From Protonemura montana (Eukaryota > Arthropoda > Insecta > Plecoptera > Nemouridae): a DNA stretch of 64,000 bases. The stretch is taken from assembly GCA_947568835.1 (NCBI GenBank), contig OX387608.1, forward strand, positions 8,408,001-8,472,000. Direction: 5' to 3'. Position numbers and translations under genes: made by a program. Positions 60,390-64,000 of the stretch are shown here, in pieces; within the stretch, counting starts at the first letter, position 1, and each line of letters starts with the position of its first letter. The notes beneath the pieces were generated by a model that worked only from the letters and a program-made list of their open reading frames with translations, made no database searches and was not told the origin of the DNA.

Positions 60390-62514
60390 CCGCGGAAGAC
60401 TGGTCACGAACCTCACCAGGGTCTAGCTTCCCTGGAAATCGTCAGGTGTAACTGTCCTCGGGAATTTTTTAATCGGAATGCTGGCTGTGCTCCATGAGGT
60501 CTCCATCGACGTTTATTTTGCTCCCGATTTCATGGGGTGCAGAGTAAACAACAAATTAGGCTAGCGTAGAGCAAGGGTTCTATCTAGCATAGCGTCCCGA
60601 CGTGCTAGATATAGCACCACATTTCTCAGCTAGGTTTTCATCGGCTAGCTGTGCATACCACACGACAGCTTGGTTAATTTCAGGTATTAACCGTTCTCGG
60701 TGCTTGATTTTTTTTTTCTAAAATCTTGAATCCTGAATCTAGACTGAATTGTTTACTCCTGGTTAATTAGGGAATCTCAGTTAGAGAAGGGCAGATTAAC
60801 CAGCAAAAAATTAAGAAGCTGTCTGTGTTATTTGGAAACGTATCAAGTGATTTTCCTCCTAATTTGATGGAGAAAAGTCGCAGATCATAAAACTGAAGCT
60901 TGTGTGAGGAACGTTACATGAAACGAATGGTTTCCTACAGAGCCAGGGTCTAACTATCCAAACATATTGTGCTATATGCTAAAAGGGATCACTAACTTTA
61001 CTGGGGATCGAGCTTAAGGATTGAAACATTATCTTGTGATTGTTTGCTCCTTACTTCATTGTTACGACTGAATACACTCTAATTCCTGATATTACCAACT
61101 GCCGATTGCTGTACGCAATCAAATCGGTTCCATTTAGATGCGGATATCAGGAATGAGTTGGTATACAAACTCTGCAATGTGGTGCAGTAAAAATTTTCCG
61201 ATTAAGGTTAGGGATTCTGGTTTGCTGGGTACGGGTAGCTACGGCTGCGATGGAACAGTTGTGGTCTGAGGAGAGTGATGGGGCAAAATTGCCTCGGGGA
61301 AAAAGCTAGACTGAGATCGTGTCGCAAATTCGGCATGATGCGATTGTTAGTTTTGCTAACAGCTCTGTTAGGAATGTAGAGTTTTAACCACATATTAATG
61401 ATAAAATACAAAAGTAAGTAAGGGAGTAGGTACTAGCATTGTTTGCAAGTTTAAATTGTGAACCGTTTTAACTTGTACATCAGTAAATTTTGGGGAGGGA
61501 AAAGAAAACTTAAGATATTGCCATCTAAAATATTGTCATCCCACTAATCAACGGACTCGGCTTCTAGATTTAAAGGCTTCTAGACTAGAAGATTTTTCTT
61601 GACAGTGAAAGAAATGTGTCGTTTGTTAAAGGATCGATAGTAAAATTGCACGCATTAATTTCACAAACATGTGAAGCAATTCAAGTTCACTACTTCTAGT
61701 TTTTTAATTGAACAAACTACAATCTAGTTTACAACTGGTTTTCTATGAGGAAACAATAATAGTTACCACCTACCAGATATATATCTAATGATTTTGTCAA
61801 AAGTGTAAGAAAACTCAAAACTACCAGAACAAATCTAGTAGTTTTGAAAGTCCTGTGCCCAGCCTTACCAATCTTTAAATCACGACAGTTCTGTAGATTG
61901 TTCCTAGCAAAGCCGAGAGCAAAATTGGCAAAAAGATACGATAACTTTGCAAAATCCTGTTAAGAGTATGCAACTTATATGTACATGAATTCAATGTCTG
62001 GCTACATCAGCGAATCCATTGTTATGCAGAATATTTTACTTCATTGTAAGCTTGTAAGAAACGAGTATGTCGTACCCAACAAGTGCTTCGACACTTTTTG
62101 TCAGGTACAGGACTGAAAATGGCTGCCAAGTTTTGCATATTAAGGTTAGCGGTTTTACGATATAATAAGGATGAATGCTTTGACACCCCGGTTTTACTAT
62201 CGCAGTTGCTCCAAGTCTTAAACGCCATGGCACTAGCGCTTTCGCAATCAATTTCTGCTGATAATATCAGAAGGATTGAATGTGTATTCCCTTTCATTGG
62301 TTGAAGCATTTTATTTTTTTAGTCCCTATTTTTATTTGTCAATAACCAGCCAAACTATTTTCTTACAAGCGTTACTAGTTTTAATAACACACGTGTAAAT
62401 ATTTTAGTACATTTTAATGTAATATAAAAAACATAGGAATGATATATCGTTATAGCTGTAAGTTGCTTGTGGAGAGTGTTTTGTCGTTTTTTGGGCATAG
62501 AGCCGAATAAACAG
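60390..62514. other. Convergent 3' region between PDK and DHFR
   Basis: It includes the PDK 3' UTR, of unknown length, and the DHFR 3' UTR. On the minus strand AATAAA occurs at 62336-62331 and 62315-62310, about 200 bp past the DHFR stop. No further gene is recognised. Open frames here lack conserved motifs. Confidence 0.5.
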
Positions 62515-63556
62515 CTAGACGCGTTGGAAGATCTGGAATTTATACTCGATGCCATTCTCCTCTTGCTTTTCTTCTGGCACTTTCTCATCCCTAAAGAAAT
62601 TAATGTATAAAAGTAAAAATAATCTTGTGCTTAGAAAATATTACAGAATCTTGTATTAACATTAAGAATCTACTTATTTAATTCAACAATGTAGAATTCA
62701 AGACGAGAAAACTCACCTGACTTGTGTGAAACCTTCGCTGAGAGGTGGAAAATATGTGTCGCATTCAAACGCCTTTAATATGGATGTTAGGTAAACACGA
62801 TGGCAGTGACTCGAATCCATAGCCGCCTAAAAGCACAGGCCACTCATTATTCAATCATTACTCGCTAAATCTTAGCTTTATTTTTTATCACTGACTCAGA
62901 AAGTTGGATGGGCTTAGTCTGAATATTTCTTGTTATTTTGCAATTTGCAATTTGTTGTAATTTGACTTAAATCCAATGAGACTTAATTTCTAATGGCTTT
63001 ACCTGGTAAACAGAGCTACCGCCGATAACCCAGATGCCCTCAATAACGTCACAGAGAGGTGCCTTATTGACGGCTTCAATAGCAGCATCTAGTGACGAGC
63101 ATACCACCGCTTCTCCGTTAGTTTCACTAAAAAAAACAGGCACATTGCCAGTCAAGATTGCAGAACGAGATATGGTGAGTAAAGACATAAAAACTCATAT
63201 GTTTGCATAGAATGGGAACATACAAGTTTTTCTGTGTGGTAAGTACAATGTTGACTCTTTTAGCGAGTGGTCGATACTTTGGCGGAATCGACTGCCAGGT
63301 CTTTCGACCCATTATGACTGCGTTTTTCTTCAGTGGATCTTCGGTTGTCGAAGTCATACGAGTAAAATATGCCATTTCATTTCTGTAAATCAATTAGATT
63401 CATGTATAAAAGCTAGAAATGAGATTCAATTTGAATTCCATGTGTTGAGGTAGGTCAAAGCAGGTTAGCATACTTTAATCTCCATGGCAAATCCCCGTTC
63501 TTTCCAATACCGAGGTTCTCGCAAGCGGCCGCGATTAAGTTAAGCTTCGTTTGCAT
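62515..63556 (-). CDS. DHFR: Dihydrofolate reductase
   Basis: Five exons on the minus strand join in phase: 63556-63474, 63382-63224, 63126-63003, 62826-62717 and 62590-62515, giving 183 residues (animal DHFR about 187). The enzyme reduces dihydrofolate to tetrahydrofolate with NADPH for thymidylate and purine synthesis in the cytosol. Visible landmarks: start [20 protein letters not shown], the substrate-loop motif DLPWRLK, the acid residue E30, the NADPH-binding GRKTW at 53-57 (the same numbering as vertebrate DHFR), [10 protein letters not shown], and the C-terminal strand [13 protein letters not shown]. Exon 2 ends at a GTATGT donor (63223), which gives the only phase that fits exon 3. 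No stop or frameshift is present. The gene is compact, with introns of about 90-180 bp, unlike PDK next to it, with which it converges. Confidence 0.96.
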
Positions 63557-64000
63557 TCTACAGTGCTATTTATTCGTAAATAAGTACAGAATACAGTAAA
63601 ATCTCTAACGAAAACTTCGAAAGAGTGGATCAGTAGCCACAGGTGGGTTATCTGACAGATCACCCTAGCAAGTATGCAACTCGCCGGACAAGAACGCGCG
63701 CATCTTGAACTTTTCCCCTCAGATGAATTTAGCTTTTTTCGTTTGGATTATGTTCAGCTTTTAAAATAATTTTATCTTGCGCCAGAAAATACCGTTCCGG
63801 TCTATCCTCCTACAGCTATATGCCTTATTGTGTAGCTCATACACCCTACCAAGAAATAATAAAAATAAATACACAGCAAGCATTGTGATTGTACCGTCAT
63901 TGTACATAGTACCAGAGATATAGTACCATTTTCAAGCAAGGCACAAACCAAGAAATTGCTTTTTCCTACATTGCATTGTCGAGATATTTTGGATTGGGTC
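63557..64000. promoter_or_regulatory. DHFR upstream region
   Basis: 444 bp upstream of the DHFR start codon to the window end. It presumably contains the DHFR promoter. No TATA box at a sensible distance and no other exon was recognised. Confidence 0.4.

Overview
This is nuclear DNA from an animal, most likely an arthropod and perhaps an insect. Short GC-rich exons with canonical GT-AG introns sit in long AT-rich introns and intergenic DNA crowded with SINEs and foldback elements. Two points favour an arthropod. There are paired C2H2 terminal exons of the longitudinals-lacking (lola) type. The 5S-derived head of the main SINE also has an arthropod-like 5S sequence (CGATCACCGAA-type). No species name can be supported.

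Left third (1-16 kb). A Pro/Tyr-rich protein gene on the minus strand starts at 7333, runs left and leaves the window at base 1. It shares a 366 bp head-to-head promoter with PDE6D on the plus strand (7700-9993, five exons, complete). Two 1.4 kb hAT-like non-autonomous transposons lie in opposite orientation on either side of one exon of the leftward gene. A three-exon LITAF-domain gene occupies 13300-15569 on the minus strand.

Middle (16-31.7 kb). No confident gene was found. The region holds SINE copies, dispersed and tandem repeats and poly-G/poly-C runs. One 73-codon open exon-like stretch at 22853-23071 is unexplained.

Right half (31.7-64 kb). It is gene-dense and mostly plus strand: STRIP1 (nine exons), PNO1 (uninterrupted coding region), ZZZ3 (seven coding exons), two orphan lola-type zinc-finger terminal exons, and pyruvate dehydrogenase kinase (seven exons over 10.9 kb). 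Dihydrofolate reductase (five exons, complete) is on the minus strand. Every exon chain given here was checked by hand for reading phase, and all join in frame. The genes are housekeeping or signalling genes with no shared pathway: lipidated-protein transport, STRIPAK scaffolding, small-subunit ribosome assembly, ATAC chromatin complex, mitochondrial PDH control and folate metabolism.

The most unusual content is a short interspersed element whose head derives from 5S rRNA. About a dozen copies and fragments are present. Three have visible target-site duplications, and one fragment overlaps the 3' splice site of a STRIP1 exon. A second SINE family is tRNA-derived, and its 3' halves occur as inverted pairs.
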